Origin: Rhodocollybia butyracea
Taxonomy: Eukaryota > Basidiomycota > Agaricomycetes > Agaricales > Omphalotaceae
Assembly: GCA_015501585.1 (NCBI GenBank)
Contig: JADNRY010000007.1
Coordinates: forward strand, 1 to 64,000
Reading direction: 5' to 3'
DNA length: 64,000 nucleotides
Part shown: positions 34,501 through 45,451 of the stretch, in pieces
Layout: each line of letters starts with the position of its first letter
Position numbering within the stretch: position 1 is the stretch's first letter
The notes under the pieces: generated by a model
The model's database searches: none
The model's input: only the letters and a program-made list of their open reading frames with translations
What the model was told of the DNA's origin: nothing
Program-made: the position numbers and the translations under genes

Positions 34501-35312
34501 ATGAACACGATTACATACCCCACCATCACCATTGACTTGGTACGGTTTTTTATCGCACTTCATAGTTGAATTTAGCTCATTCTTCACAGATTCTAGACCG
34601 ACATACCAGTCGAGATGTTCTCCGCGCAATACTCGACGCAATACTTTTTCACAGGCTTTTTGGAACAGTGAAGCCCAAGATGAGAGAGGTTCTGGGTGTT
34701 ACTATGGTTAAAATGCCCTGTGCGCTGCCAAATCCTCACAATCTGACCCCCTTTCCTTCTAGCCCGGTGTGTCTGACCCTGAGATGGAACGACTCGTCGA
34801 AGAAAAGGTGGATGCATTCTGGAAAGGGATTGAGGGCGGCCTGAGTAAACGAGGCCAGGTGTGCGCGATATCGTTAATTTTGTTATTTTCCTTCCTCATT
34901 CAAACCGTGGTAGATTGTATTGACGTTCTCTGAGAAGCGGCCCAAAAAAAGCTGGTTCCAGGTGGTTGTTGGTGAGGAAGATGTCCCTTGGGAACAATGG
35001 TATGTTATGTGCAACGAGATCTTGGTATTCTACCTTAATTTGATGTAGGATAGTTAATGCGGAAATACAACAACCCCGGGATCGAGGCAGGTTTGATTCA
35101 TTCTTCTCTTTGCATCTTGCCGACTTCCTGCAGACCGACAGCAATTTGACACCGCCCTAGCCAACACCCTCACCAAATCTATTCACACTATGCTCACCCA
35201 TACTTCGTCCGATCGAGGTCGTACGGCTGTTCCCCTCATAACAAATGCAACGGGTATATCTCCGTTTCCTATCAGGATTACGGTCAAAGTTGGAGGAGTT
35301 GAAATTGGCTAG
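34501..35312 (+). CDS. ATG101: Autophagy-related protein 101 (HORMA domain)
   Basis: ATG101 pairs with the HORMA protein ATG13 in the ATG1/ULK kinase complex that starts autophagosome formation. The spliced protein begins MNTITYPTITIDL, then ILDRHTSRDVLRAILDAILF, HRLFGTVKPKMREVLGVTM, PGVSDPEMERLVEEKVDAFW, KGIEGGLSKRGQIVLTFSEK, RPKKSWFQVVVGEEDVPWEQ and WIVNAEIQQPRDR, and ends QQFDTALANTLTKSIHTMLT ... TGISPFPIRITVKVGGVEIG. The VPWEQW block fits the WF-finger region. The last intron keeps the frame only if it begins GCAGGT and ends CTGCAG (about 35084-35136), so it is probably a GC-AG intron. About five exons. Confidence 0.9.
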
Positions 35313-35326
35313 ACTTGTTACCTATC

Positions 35327-35757
35327 TATAGTCTGTGAGTCGTTCAGTCTCTTTGAACAAAATGCTCAACAAGGTACTCTGGTGCATTGTTACTATGAAG
35401 ATGTTGGTCGCACTGAAATCTGGTATATGTAGTAAACGGTAACCAATCAGCAGAGTCTTCGCGAAATCTGCCCCACAATTAACAAGATAGTGAAGGTATT
35501 CCGAGGACTAACACTCGCTCCGACCACTTCATGGTCTGTGAGCTGTTTCGTCTTGCTTTACGCAAATTGTTCAGTAGGTCTGGTATATCCGCGCTACGAA
35601 GATATGCCCTGGTTGTACTGTAATACACGGTAACCAGCTGGCAGTTGTGTCACTCAACGTTTCAGGACTCAACGTTTTCAGGCTCCAGCGGTTGCCAATC
35701 TGCTACACCAATTGCATAGCAAAGGTATTCCGAGGACCAGCGCTCGCTCCACATGGC
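35327..35757. repeat. Diverged tandem duplication, about 200 bases per unit, non-coding
   Basis: Two neighbouring blocks share order and many identical stretches: GTCTGTGAG(T)CGTTT-like starts, GGTCTGGTATAT / TCTGGTATATG, ACGAAGATATG / ATGAAGATGTTG, ACGGTAACCA, CAGCTGGCAG / CAGCAGAG, and GGTATTCCGAGGAC followed by CTCGCTCC. The last block lies at about 35495-35525 and 35723-35750. Units are roughly 35330-35530 and 35530-35757. No frame is open across both, so they are probably not exons. Confidence 0.65.
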
Positions 35758-36639
35758 GGCCTATAAATACATGTATCATGCATTTACGTAGTACGAGTCC
35801 CTGAAGCTCAAAAAGTGCTGTAGGGAATGAATGACTTGATACCACTGCTGTTGCGCTCAGTCTGCGGAACACCGGCTGAAAATCTGGAAAATCTTCAAGT
35901 TATTGCCTGTTATATATTGCATTCTACTTGTTCTAGTAACGGTCCCTTGAAACCCTTCCTACCAAAGTCGTGTTCCTCCTGAGAGAATGTTATCCTTTTA
36001 CAGAAGGACGCTCAAGGCCGATTTCTTTTTGTTATTTGTTATTTGATTTCTTCCTTCCTCCGGCCTCATCCATGCGGTCAAAGCAGTTTATAGAACTCTT
36101 CCACATAATGCTCACATAAAACCTTGTAGTCGCCTCGCCTCTATTCTGATTTTAGGATTGTATAGAGTATATGTATAGTGACGCTGATTACGGGTGGGGA
36201 TCTTCTGGTGCCTTCTGGTGCTTGAAAGCCGCAAGATTAAATGATATCCTTCTCGTCAGCCGACGTTCATTGGACACCTACTTCCTGGACCCTGGCTCAA
36301 TATTTCCTGCTCTCTAAAACATGGCCGTCACCTAGTACTCGGGCGGTACTGTTTCATTTAAGTATGTCCATCTAGTAAAGCGTGCACGGGGCAAACCTTA
36401 TCGGAGATTAAGAGTCGAATTCGGAAAGCCTTTGACTCAAAACAGATAACCCGTTTGAGGGAGAATAGTAAACTATTTCTTCAACATTGCTATATTCTCC
36501 GTCATATAAATACCGATGTGAAAGCGTACCCCAGGTCTCTCATCCTATCGCACTTTCCCTCATCGTCCCAATAAAGGTGAGTTTCCAATATTTCAGTCAC
36601 TGCAAGGCGACATGTGGCCAATAGGATCTAGGGCTTTCG
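35758..36639. other. Intergenic, upstream of the first zinc-finger gene
   Basis: No supported gene is present. The last 100 bases contain a probable 5'-leader intron start (AAAGGTGAGTTT, near 36576) that resembles the region before the second zinc-finger gene (TTAGGTGAGATT, near 38724). Confidence 0.4.
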
Positions 36640-37185
36640 ATGGCTCACTGGACAAATCAGTGGACTTTCGGACCAAACCATATGAACTTCAGTTTCGAAG
36701 ACTTTCCAAGTTCTAGACCTACTACCGAGAATGACGCACATATTCTCCCTCCGGCCCCAGAATATACCAGTTTCCAGCAAGATGGGTCTACGCAGTGGTG
36801 GCCTCTTGCGGCTGCAGCAGTCTCCCAAAAGTCAGAGATGCCGGTAATGCTTGAGACGAAGGATAGCCCCAGTGTGGGTGCTATCAAGAAAGAAAAAGTT
36901 GGCTCAGAAGCGGTGAGAGCCGCCTCCAGAAAGCGCCGCACCTGCAATGAAGAGGCGAGATACCATTGTACAATAGAGGCGTGTGGGGGCGAATTCACGA
37001 CGGCCCATAATCTCCGGAGTAAGTGATATATTCTGCACATTGCTGCCGGTTTTACTTAGAATTTTTCAGTCCACGTCGATTCGCATCGAGGCATAAAACG
37101 GCATCGTTGTCATTGTGGGAAAGGCTTTGGGACTTCAGGCGACTTGAAGCGCCATCGAGATCGTAGAACATGTTACCGTAGCTGA
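36640..37185 (+). CDS. Small C2H2-type zinc-finger protein, first of a tandem pair
   Basis: Two exons encode about 165 residues. The start MAHWTNQWTFGPNHMN is shared with the next copy. A basic linker (AIKKEKVGSEAVRAASRKRR) precedes the first finger, YHCTIEACGGEFTTAHNLR joined over the intron to IHVDSH: C-x4-C-x12-H-x3-H. The second finger reads CHCGKGFGTSGDLKRHRD: its first pair is C-x1-C, one residue short of the usual C-x2-C, and the last ligand would be Cys (TC). The second copy has the normal spacing here, so this finger may not fold. It is probably a nuclear DNA-binding protein; its target is unknown. Confidence 0.75.
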
Positions 37186-38785
37186 GTGGAAAGAATAACT
37201 TTTAGTAAAGGAGGTCCTTGGATGCTCAACAATCGAAGTGATTATTGGCCACACCTATAGATCTTCAACTATCTCCGCTGCCCACCCGGTATGATAGATC
37301 AAGTGACTTAAGATCAAGCTTAGCTTTTAGAGTTTGTACTGCTACCATCAAAGAACTCGAACACCTGGATACACACTTGCACTAAGTACTCGAGAGAGTC
37401 GTCGAAACTGTTGATATGCTTGATATCGGCAAAGGAGTGTGCCCGAAGTAGCCTCTAGTAGTGTGATAATAACATTGGACCCATATTAAGCCTCTAATAC
37501 CGCTGTAACGAACAGACGCTTTTCTCCTCTATTTGTACACCAGTATATCGGTATTTTCTAAATAAATAAAATTCTTAGTGTTGAAGCTCAAAAACCATGT
37601 CACTTCAACAATTGTTGAAAGATCAACGTTTGGTCTGTCAGTGTGGTTTATATAGATTAATCGCCGGCTGCTGAATATCGCCTACTAATAGCCTGGACTC
37701 TTCACTTCAGGAGTTGACGCCCCCAAGTTGAAGGGCTCGATTCTGCCCAGAAGAACTAAGGCTCAACACCATCTAATCTATTATGGGCTCTATCATCTTT
37801 TCATCGGAGAAACGGACCAAGATTAAGTGGATCCACCTTGCAGCTACCTTGTAGTGTAGGCCCCTAAGCCTTCAAAGCTTACGATTCATAAATTCGATAC
37901 ACGAGTTGTAGAATTTAACAATGTCACAAGTTATAGAGAGTCGAAAGAAAATGTTACGGGATGCGGCATGCCTACGAGAGCTATTTTGATGACTGACTAC
38001 TTACTGGATGCTAGGCTTCGACTTGTACCCGGGGCGCTCAGCTCAGGGCACCGTCATATACTTTACTGGTTAAGTTAGATGTAAATCTCCCTGTAATTAC
38101 CGAAGTCAATTAAGCAGGGTTCCATACTTTTTGATCTTGTCCGTCATCGGGCACGAGGAAATTGTGGACTGAGTTCTTGTCGCACTATAATGGTCTCGTA
38201 ATTGATCATAATGTCTAGAGATCTGGGGAGCCACCCCCATCGTTTTCTTTCAAGACAGTTCGCTATAGTTGCTGAGAACGTGTTTCCCATTGCAACTTGT
38301 ACATTCCCTAAATGCGGCTTTTTAGATATTGATTATCCAGGGGACTCTGCTGGCTTCTTATCCATACAAATACTCTGTGCAGAATCCGACTATCATACTT
38401 TCGACGCCGATCAGTTTTCAGCCGCCAATATTCTTCTGCCTCAAGGTCGGATGTTATAATCTACATATATACTTGAGTTCCCGATCTTGTTCCAATCTAT
38501 CAGTTGCATCTTCCACGGTTCATGATCTTCTTGCTCAAAGTGTAACTCTATTGAAATGTTACCCAATGTTTTATTCGGCCAGACCTCAAAACCCGACCCA
38601 ACGCAAGTCTATAGAAGAGTCAGTTTTTCAAGAATCCGAGATGAGGCATATAAAACCATTCCATGGGAAATGTAATACTCTTCTCTTATCCACCCAGCAC
38701 CTCTACCTTCTTGCCCTAACATTAGGTGAGATTCTCCGATGACTGTAAAGCCACAATTGCGGCTAACTGGATGTTAGTCATATCC
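37186..38785. other. Intergenic between the zinc-finger copies
   Basis: I see no convincing gene. An open frame at 38202-38459 (85 codons) overlaps another and lacks recognisable motifs. TATAAAA at 38651-38657 with a following pyrimidine-rich tract is the likely core promoter of the second zinc-finger gene. Confidence 0.4.
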
Positions 38786-39343
38786 ATGGCTCACTGGATG
38801 AATCAAAATTTCGGCCTCGACAATAGTATCAGCTCTATGTTAGGAGCTACCGAAGACTTTGAGCCCATGTGGACGCCCTTTGATACTGTGACCCAGGAGA
38901 ATAACGACGAGGCTTACAGTAACCCCCCCGAGCAGGCGAAATCCATCGGGGACATCCTCAATGCTCACAGTCTTTCAGCCGGGCCAGGACAGGGTTCAGA
39001 AGTGATGCTGAAAACTATAGCTGACGACTCTGGTGTCGGCGCAGCGGAACCTAACATCAAAAAAGGAAAAGTGGGGTCGGCAGCAGGGAGAGCCGCCGCA
39101 ATAAAGCGACGCCGCCGTGCAAACGCAGAACTGTTTATGTGTCCGGTCGAGGGTTGTGGCGGGAAAGTGACCTCCAAGCAAAACCTCTTATGTAGGTCTA
39201 CATAAATTTGTTGCAGCGCTCCTGAACAACGTTTCCCAGACCACTTAGATGCCCATCGGGACATAAAGCGATATCGATGCCCCACCTGCAAGAAATTGTT
39301 TCGGTCTCCGGGCGATCTGAAACGCCACGAGCGTACTTGTTGA
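38786..39343 (+). CDS. Small C2H2-type zinc-finger protein, second of a tandem pair
   Basis: This is a paralogue of the gene at 36640. It shares MAHW.NQ at the start, an acidic/polar middle (SIGDILNAHSL), the linker IKKGKVGSAAGRAAAIKRRR and two C-terminal fingers: MCPVEGCGGKVTSKQNLL joined across a 50-base intron to YHLDAH (C-x4-C-x12-H-x3-H), then CPTCKKLFRSPGDLKRHERT with a final Cys (C2HC). The intron falls at the same place in the first finger as in the other copy. It probably binds DNA in the nucleus. In-frame upstream ATGs at 38726 and 38771 exist; I prefer 38786 because it aligns with the paralogue. Confidence 0.78.
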
Positions 39344-39992
39344 AGCTAAAGAGTTTCATGCATGGAGTAACGTAGGGGAGAGGTCGTCATAGTACTTAGT
39401 TAATGCACTTACTTTGACAATTCACATCCGACTTCCAAGCTCCAAAGGAGTCCATGATCTGTAGGGACAATTCTCTTCACCCCTGCCGTCCAGTGCCGTG
39501 CTTTAACAGCAGTAAAACGTGCAACCGTGCGGGGGCGTAATCTTTGAGATTATCTATTCAGGGATAGCAAGCTTGCCTCAATTAGCTTGTTCCGCCGCTG
39601 AAGATTTAGAGTCCCAGAACAATCATCAAGGAAACCGGGGAAGCCGGAATAATTTAAGCTTCAATCTTCAATCCAAACTTAACTTCAGGGGGTTTGCCTC
39701 ACGTTTGAAACATCTGATCAGTCGTATTTTTACTATTTCTTTGAAACCAGAGAAAGTTTGAATCGATATTCACTCGGATTCGAGAGAGCCGGGGTTTTAT
39801 TGAGGCATAATGGACAGGCATCTCGTCGACCATCTCGGGACAGTCGATGAGGTGTCCCCGAGCTGGTTCTGGTACTTAGAGGGAAGGACCAGCAACCAGT
39901 GTGCCTGATGCCCCTCCTGATGGCGTTGCCATATATTACACGAGCAACTCTACCGCCACTGCAGATCTGGAACCAAAAGTAGGCATTGGCGG
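39344..39992. other. Convergent intergenic region
   Basis: This is the 3' flank of the second zinc-finger gene and of the next reverse gene. An 80-codon open frame at 39519 lacks protein-like features. Nothing else is seen. Confidence 0.4.
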
Positions 39993-41880
39993 TTAAGAGG
40001 TTGGATTAAATGATATGTACGAGTTATTCGGCGGCGGCATTGAAAGAGAAGGAAGGTATGTCGGCTTGTAAGACGTAGGAGCACGTGAAGCACTATTTGG
40101 TAGTTGAGGAATGTCGGCAGTAGCCCGACCTGCTTCGACGCATGGACGACAAAATCCTATCGTATATTCAGAACAAATAGGAAGTAAAAAAATCAGGACC
40201 TACGTCCTCCGAGCATAAGAGGAACATCTGGCGTTTGACATGACCTGCATTTGATCTCGGTGGCTGCCGGTCGCGATGGCATCGCTGTCGAGTTACGCTG
40301 CTTCTGTTTGTTTAGCGCTGGAGTGAAAGTAGGGGCAGGAGACGAAGCGTTTACGGAAGTGATAGCGGGAGCGAGGCCAGACGATGGTGTGGAAGGTCCA
40401 GAAGGAGAGCATGTCTGAGGACGAGGGATGTACTGGGTATTTGCCCCTGTAATCGCGGCCGCAAGGTTCATGGCTGCGTTTAAATCCTCTGATTCAGCTG
40501 CATTTCTTTTTCGTTTTGCGGATTTAGCAGTCGCCGTCGTCGCGGGTTCTGCCGAGGAAGATCCAATCGAAGGATCGGGTACCACATTAGTCTCCAAATG
40601 TATATCTCTTTGAACTGTTTTGCGGACGCGTCTGGGTTTGCTAAGAGCAATAGAAGGCTTGATAGATTTCATTGGGTAAGGGCGAGTTGCCTATTTACCG
40701 ACGATGTCAATATGTAAAGCAGGTTCAGCAACCGGTTTGAGACACGAACGGTTTTGAGATGATCAAGTAGAGATCCAGGAGGCAAACGATAACCGAGATA
40801 TGTTTTTTGTGATTGTTTTTGTTGCTAAAGTATTGTTTCAGGGTCAAAAACTTCAGCCTGGTATCGTGGAAGCCAAATACACGAACAAGGGCAAGAAGCC
40901 AGCTTTTATTGGCTGTCATTTTCTCTTCCCCGCCCACCCATCGATTTAATACATCCCAGATAGCTGTCGGAGTGTCGCGTAAGATCATCGTCATCATTGT
41001 ACGAGGTTCGCTTGAGCTAGTCCCGTAAGGGTGCGGAGTGGATGAAGAATTGCTTTGCAGTCGAACATACGATGTAACAACGGTATCGAAAACATTGCCT
41101 CTCGGAACACGCTCACATGCTGTAGGTCCCCGGGGAAGTATAAACCGCTCGGATGGTGTCTCCTGGAATTCCACGACTAAATCATACTCTTTAATCACTT
41201 GTGGAGCTGTTGAGTTCTGACTGTTCAACTGAGAGTACTGTAAAGCAGCGAAAGGATTGTTTAATTCCCTTAATGTCATACTGAGCATTTGAAGCTGGTC
41301 CTGATTGGCTTTTCCAGAGGAAACTACTTGTATAAGAGAAGCTAGGGTGGGATTTTGCGCAGCGGCTGCGCTTATCTGGTCGAGAAAAGCGGGTGTAGCC
41401 ATTGTTGGTTCAATGGATGCGGATGTGGAAGGGAACGATGTACTCTGCAGCTGTGCACTAGCAGACGGAAGGTAGTGTGCCTCGTAAAAGGTTGTGTCCG
41501 AAAAAATATGAGGGCCAATCTGGACTTCACAGTTACCACAAAGACGAAGATTGTGTGGCGGAGGTCCCGATGAAGTATCTCCTGCTGGTTTAGGACCCTT
41601 TCTTGTTTTACCAGAGAATTTGGGCAGCACCGAGGTCAGCCATTTCTGCCGAGCTATGATTGAGTTGACTTGAGTGATTGATTGCTCAAAAGGCGAGTAT
41701 GAGTACTCACATTGCTGAAGAGTAAAGGCAAGAACGTGACTGGACAAAAGTAAGAAAGCGAACATCTCGAGAAGGATCAGCAAACCTTTCTGCAACAGTT
41801 TTGAGCTCCTCTTCTGTGTCCTCGAGCTCCCATTTCTGCCGCGGACCAGTCTCTAGCTGAACGTTGTTGAAGTTGCTCAT
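39993..41880 (-). CDS. Conserved protein of unknown function with a C-terminal CxxC-x13-CxxC finger
   Basis: About five exons. It starts MSNFNNVQLETGPRQKWELE, then a helical segment (EEELKTVAERFADPSRDVRF). The main exon has RQKWLTSVLPKFSGKTRKGP, CGNCEVQIGPHIF, and a conserved block EYDLVVEFQETPSERFILPR, GPTACERVPRGNVFDTVVT and IWDVLNRWVGGEEKMTANK. After an intron comes QQKQSQKTYLGYRLPPGSLL, then a basic, alanine-rich region (PRRVRKTVQRDI, AKSAKRKRN). The end has CRSCQTPDVPLMLGGRFCRP (with a following C), rebuilt over an intron whose donor is GTAGGT. The knuckle pair resembles a shortened GATA-type finger, which together with basic stretches suggests a nuclear, chromatin-related role; this is inference. 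The joint after exon 1 is uncertain. The gene starts 86 bp from divergent BDP1. Confidence 0.7.
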
Positions 41881-41966
41881 GATGTATGAGCGTCTATATC
41901 AAGCGGGCGTCTATCGCTATCACATTTTTCGCAAGCCTTCCATCTTTGACGTCGTTCAAATTTACG
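41881..41966. promoter_or_regulatory. Probable shared promoter, zinc-knuckle gene and BDP1
   Basis: Only 86 bp separate the two divergent start codons. No TATA-like element is visible. Confidence 0.4.
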
Positions 41967-43972
41967 ATGACCAGCCGTGTTCGTGAGTCTTTCTCACTTA
42001 ACTCACAAGCCCTGATACCACCTGGTCTGCTTAGAGAAAGGAGGCCCTGTTTTCAAGCCTTTGGTCCGACAAAAATCGCGTCCAGCAAGCCAGAATGTAG
42101 GGAATGGAGTCATTTCTCGTCAGCCGTCTGTAATCGCGGACAAAGAGCACAGTATCCTAAATCCACCCTCATCGAATGGCTCTGTAACTCTACAGACGAT
42201 CGATAAGTCATTCACGCCCAGTTCGTCTATCGTTCCGTCTGAGACAAGCATCAGTTCCCCCTTCGCACAGGCAGTCACACCATCCGCATCGATGCCACCT
42301 CCCGCTTCAAAGCCATCCTCCTCGACCGCACCCGCCCCGCACGTTATCCTGTCCAAACCGGTAAATCCCCCACCCTTAGTTGTCCCTGTACCGGTTCCAG
42401 TTCCATCTTCCATACCCAGTATACCTATCATTGAATCTTCCAGACCTTTACCACCACCCAGTAATGTCTTGCACATCTCTGTCTCTGAAAACTCTACCAC
42501 GTATACTCCGAGAACTGCAGTTAATGCTGAACACGCTAACAAACGGTCGCTGAGGGGAAATCCCTCAGTTCAACAATCTGATGTAGATGAAAACGCTGGC
42601 GAAAATCCTAGTCTACACGATGCCCCCGGTGCTTTGAGCACCCCCAATGTCACGGAGAAGCCCAAGAGGAAACGCAGGAACACCACGAATGGTGTAGTTG
42701 CAGACGTCGAGGGTAATGCTCGTCCCAAGAAAAAGAGAAAAGCAACGAAATCCAGACAGGCCGACGACGACGACGAGCACAATGACCCTGAATCTGGCAA
42801 TAATAATCGTGCAAAAAAACGTAGGGGCCGCAAACAACGCTCTCCATCACTACCGCCGTTCGATTCCAATGCTGATCCGGGGGAAAACATCGATCCCACA
42901 GTGGCTACCATGGCCTCTCTTTGCAGCGATACCGGTAGGGGTCGCATCAGCAGCAAAGCACAGGAAATTCTCGACAATCATGCTGCGTGGAAGAATTCCA
43001 ACCGTGAAAGACGGGCCAGGATGAAGGCTGCGATGGAGAAAAAAAAGTATGGGCGTCCCGAGGATGAAGATGAAGAGCCTGCTGGTCTTTCTACTCCTGT
43101 AGCTCCTGCTGCAGAATCTTCTACTTCTGCATCTACCTCTGCCAACACTGATGCGCCCACGACGGCTTCTATTGCTGCAAATGCCGATCCGGATTCCTTT
43201 GATTACTCTCAAAATCTCACTGCCAGTCGTTTCAATGTACAAGTACGCATTGGACCCAATGGAGAGACTATTATCGATGAGGAGTCGCTGTTCGTCGACC
43301 GTGCAGAGGGTGCAGAGGAAGAGACTAGGAGTTATACCCATGTTATTGAGAGTGACAGGTCCAAATTCACGAATAGCGGTACATATGGGAAGAAGCTTCG
43401 TGGGTCGAGGTGGAGCGGAGAGGAAACCGAGTTGTTTTACGAGGTGAATGAATTTCCGACTCTGTATCATCCTATCTGACAACTGTACCGCAGGCTCTTT
43501 CTCAATATGGTCAGAATTACGAACTAATCTCGTACGTCCTACCTGGTCGCGATCGTAAATCCTGCAAGAACAAATTCAAAGCCGAAGACAAAAAAAATCC
43601 TGCTCGTATCAATAGCTGTCTCAATAACAGTATTCCTGTCGGTATGTGCTTAATAGAAGTTTCCTGAATTGATCTCGGTTCTGAGTGTGGTCGTTTTTAG
43701 ACATGGAAACCCTATCTCGCATGACAGGTCGCGATTTTTCCGGCCCCACCCCCGAAATTGCCCTCCCAAAACACGTCGCATCCACTTCTGCCGTTACTCA
43801 AGTCCAAGAAGACCCGTCTGAGGGATCTATGCAGGACAGGCATCATGATGTTCCTTCCTCATCATCTAGACTGCGTAAGCGTAGTCGCAGTCGCACAGGT
43901 CTACCTGAGGAAGGCTTGGTGATTGTTGGTGATCTAGAAACCTTTATTGACCATGATAAGGATGGAGAGTAG
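41967..43972 (+). CDS. BDP1: Transcription factor TFIIIB component B'' (BDP1)
   Basis: BDP1 with BRF1 and TBP positions RNA polymerase III at tRNA and 5S genes. The first exon (MTSRV) is joined over an intron to QKGGPVFKPLVRQKSRP. A long disordered region with proline runs and nuclear-localisation-like basic clusters follows (KPKRKRRNTT, RPKKKRKATK, RAKKRRGRKQR). The diagnostic part is the extended SANT region: KFTNSGTYGKKLRGSRWSGE, ETELFYEALSQYGQNYELIS, YVLPGRDRKSCKNKFKAEDK, KNPARINSCLNNSIPVDMET and LSRMTGRDFSGPTPEI, with two introns splitting it. The C-terminal tail is disordered. About 620 residues. The frame is preserved over all joints. Confidence 0.92.
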
Positions 43973-44522
43973 CTTGGCCACTTCTTGAATTTTTTGGGTG
44001 GGCTGATACTCATACTTGTTCGAATCGACTCTTTTTAACATTCAAGATGTGTGTACGTTCGGTAGTTTATTGATATAATATTGCAGAAGTAGATGATATA
44101 TACACTAATCTGATTCGATATGATACACTTCAGTGCAAGCAAGAATAAAAGATAATGAGTGGACAGATAGGTGGAATCTGGGCGGGGTCAAAGCGAAGCA
44201 ATTAAGATTTGTTAGTACCCTTGCTCGAGAAAATTTTTAGAGCAAAAGTGCGTGCTTTAGTCTATTATCATTACAAGTTTAGTAGATGCTACAGTAGTAC
44301 AAGTCGGAGATGAACATGCTTACAATAAGAGTTTTCAAGAAGGAGTGTCTGATTTGGGGAACAGCTCGAGGAGGCTCCAACCCGGAGTCCTGTTCGAAAA
44401 CAGAGCTGTTGTTATGTACATCAAACACCCAGTCGGGAATCAGAAACTGAAGAAGACGAACGTCAGTCAACTTTGTCAAGGTTCGATGAAGCAACAACCG
44501 ACCGAGCTATTAATTCCGTAGT
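43973..44522. other. Intergenic, 3' of BDP1
   Basis: This holds the 3' flank of BDP1. A reverse open frame at 44279-44497 (72 codons, LTKLTDVRLLQFLIPDWVF) could be an extra downstream exon of the small gene at 44523, but no joint is obvious. Confidence 0.4.
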
Positions 44523-44942
44523 TTAGTTGGCTGTCCCCTTCGTCGTCTGGATCATTCGAGTGCTATCACAACATAAAATCAAGGGAAATCATCAAGAAAG
44601 CGCAACTGACTTACTCGACGATCATGCGCAGGGTAAGGGTGATGCCTGACCGTGAAGACACGAGAGGGACGGAAGTCAACGAAAGACCGAGAAGGGCGAT
44701 GTCCCTCCTCGAGTACACCTCTGATCGACGGGAAGTGATGCTCTTTGGGTCTGCCGCACCCGCTGATTCTAGGCCGAAAAACTGGAGACATAAGTGACAA
44801 GTGTTATGTCGAGCGAAAGTAAAAGTAGGGAATGGCAAGGAGAGACAATGGTGAGGTAGAACAAGATAGGAAATACTTTTTTATATACAGCGGAGATGTA
44901 AGGGCTAAGGCCTTCAGGGCACGGCGGCGCAAAAATCGCCAT
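44523..44942 (-). CDS. Possible small protein of unknown function, three exons
   Basis: Three short exons join in frame: MAIFAPPCPEGLSPYISA; then, after an intron of about 110 bases ending CTCCAG, FFGLESAGAADPKSITSRRS, EVYSRRDIALLGLSLTSVPL, VSSRSGITLTLRMIV; then, after a 50-base GTAAGT..AG intron, DTRMIQTTKGTAN and a TAA stop. The product is about 85 residues with one moderately hydrophobic stretch. No family is recognised. The good donor site of the second intron is the main support. Confidence 0.35.
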
Positions 44943-45451
44943 TACTGATACTGAGTCAAGACGCTTGAGGTGTGAGAAAAAGAGAAGCACCCAAAAAAGG
45001 AACACCAAGATCCTAAAACGTCGCCATTTATTCGGTATCTACCGATACTGGCACAAATTCATTCCAGTCTATATGGAGTTATCGCCAAAATTGGACCGAT
45101 AATCAGCGACGGACATACATACTTCCCGGCAGGCAAATCATGCTGTACAACAGCAAGGGCTTTCCGGAGAACCACCTATGTATGGTGTTGACTGCGCAGG
45201 TCGTGTCGGACCTAGTAGTGGTACGCCACGCGTAACACAAAAATTCACTACGTAACGCAGGAGTTGCGTTTTGAGCAAAGTTTGAAAGAGTCGTTGAAGT
45301 CGGGGGCAACAGTTCGCTAAACAAGGAATGGACATTCACAACGGCACTAGCACTACCGAATCGAGCTTTTAAGACGCACTCGAAGATCATTACAAGCTCT
45401 ATCTACAACAGCTATCAGTGTACCCAATCAGACATTACATTCCATAGCCTT
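44943..45451. other. Intergenic; no supported gene
   Basis: Short overlapping reverse open frames are present (45103-45390, 45138-45335) without recognisable protein character. Nothing else is seen. Confidence 0.35.

Noticed and set aside
20720..35312. A HORMA-based gene system, since REV7 and ATG101 both lie here
   Set aside because: The two genes are about 13 kb apart with unrelated genes between them and belong to different pathways; co-location is most simply chance.
42120..42977. Long open frames antisense to BDP1
   Set aside because: They are mirror images of proline- and serine-rich coding sequence (Gly-rich runs) with no independent motif.
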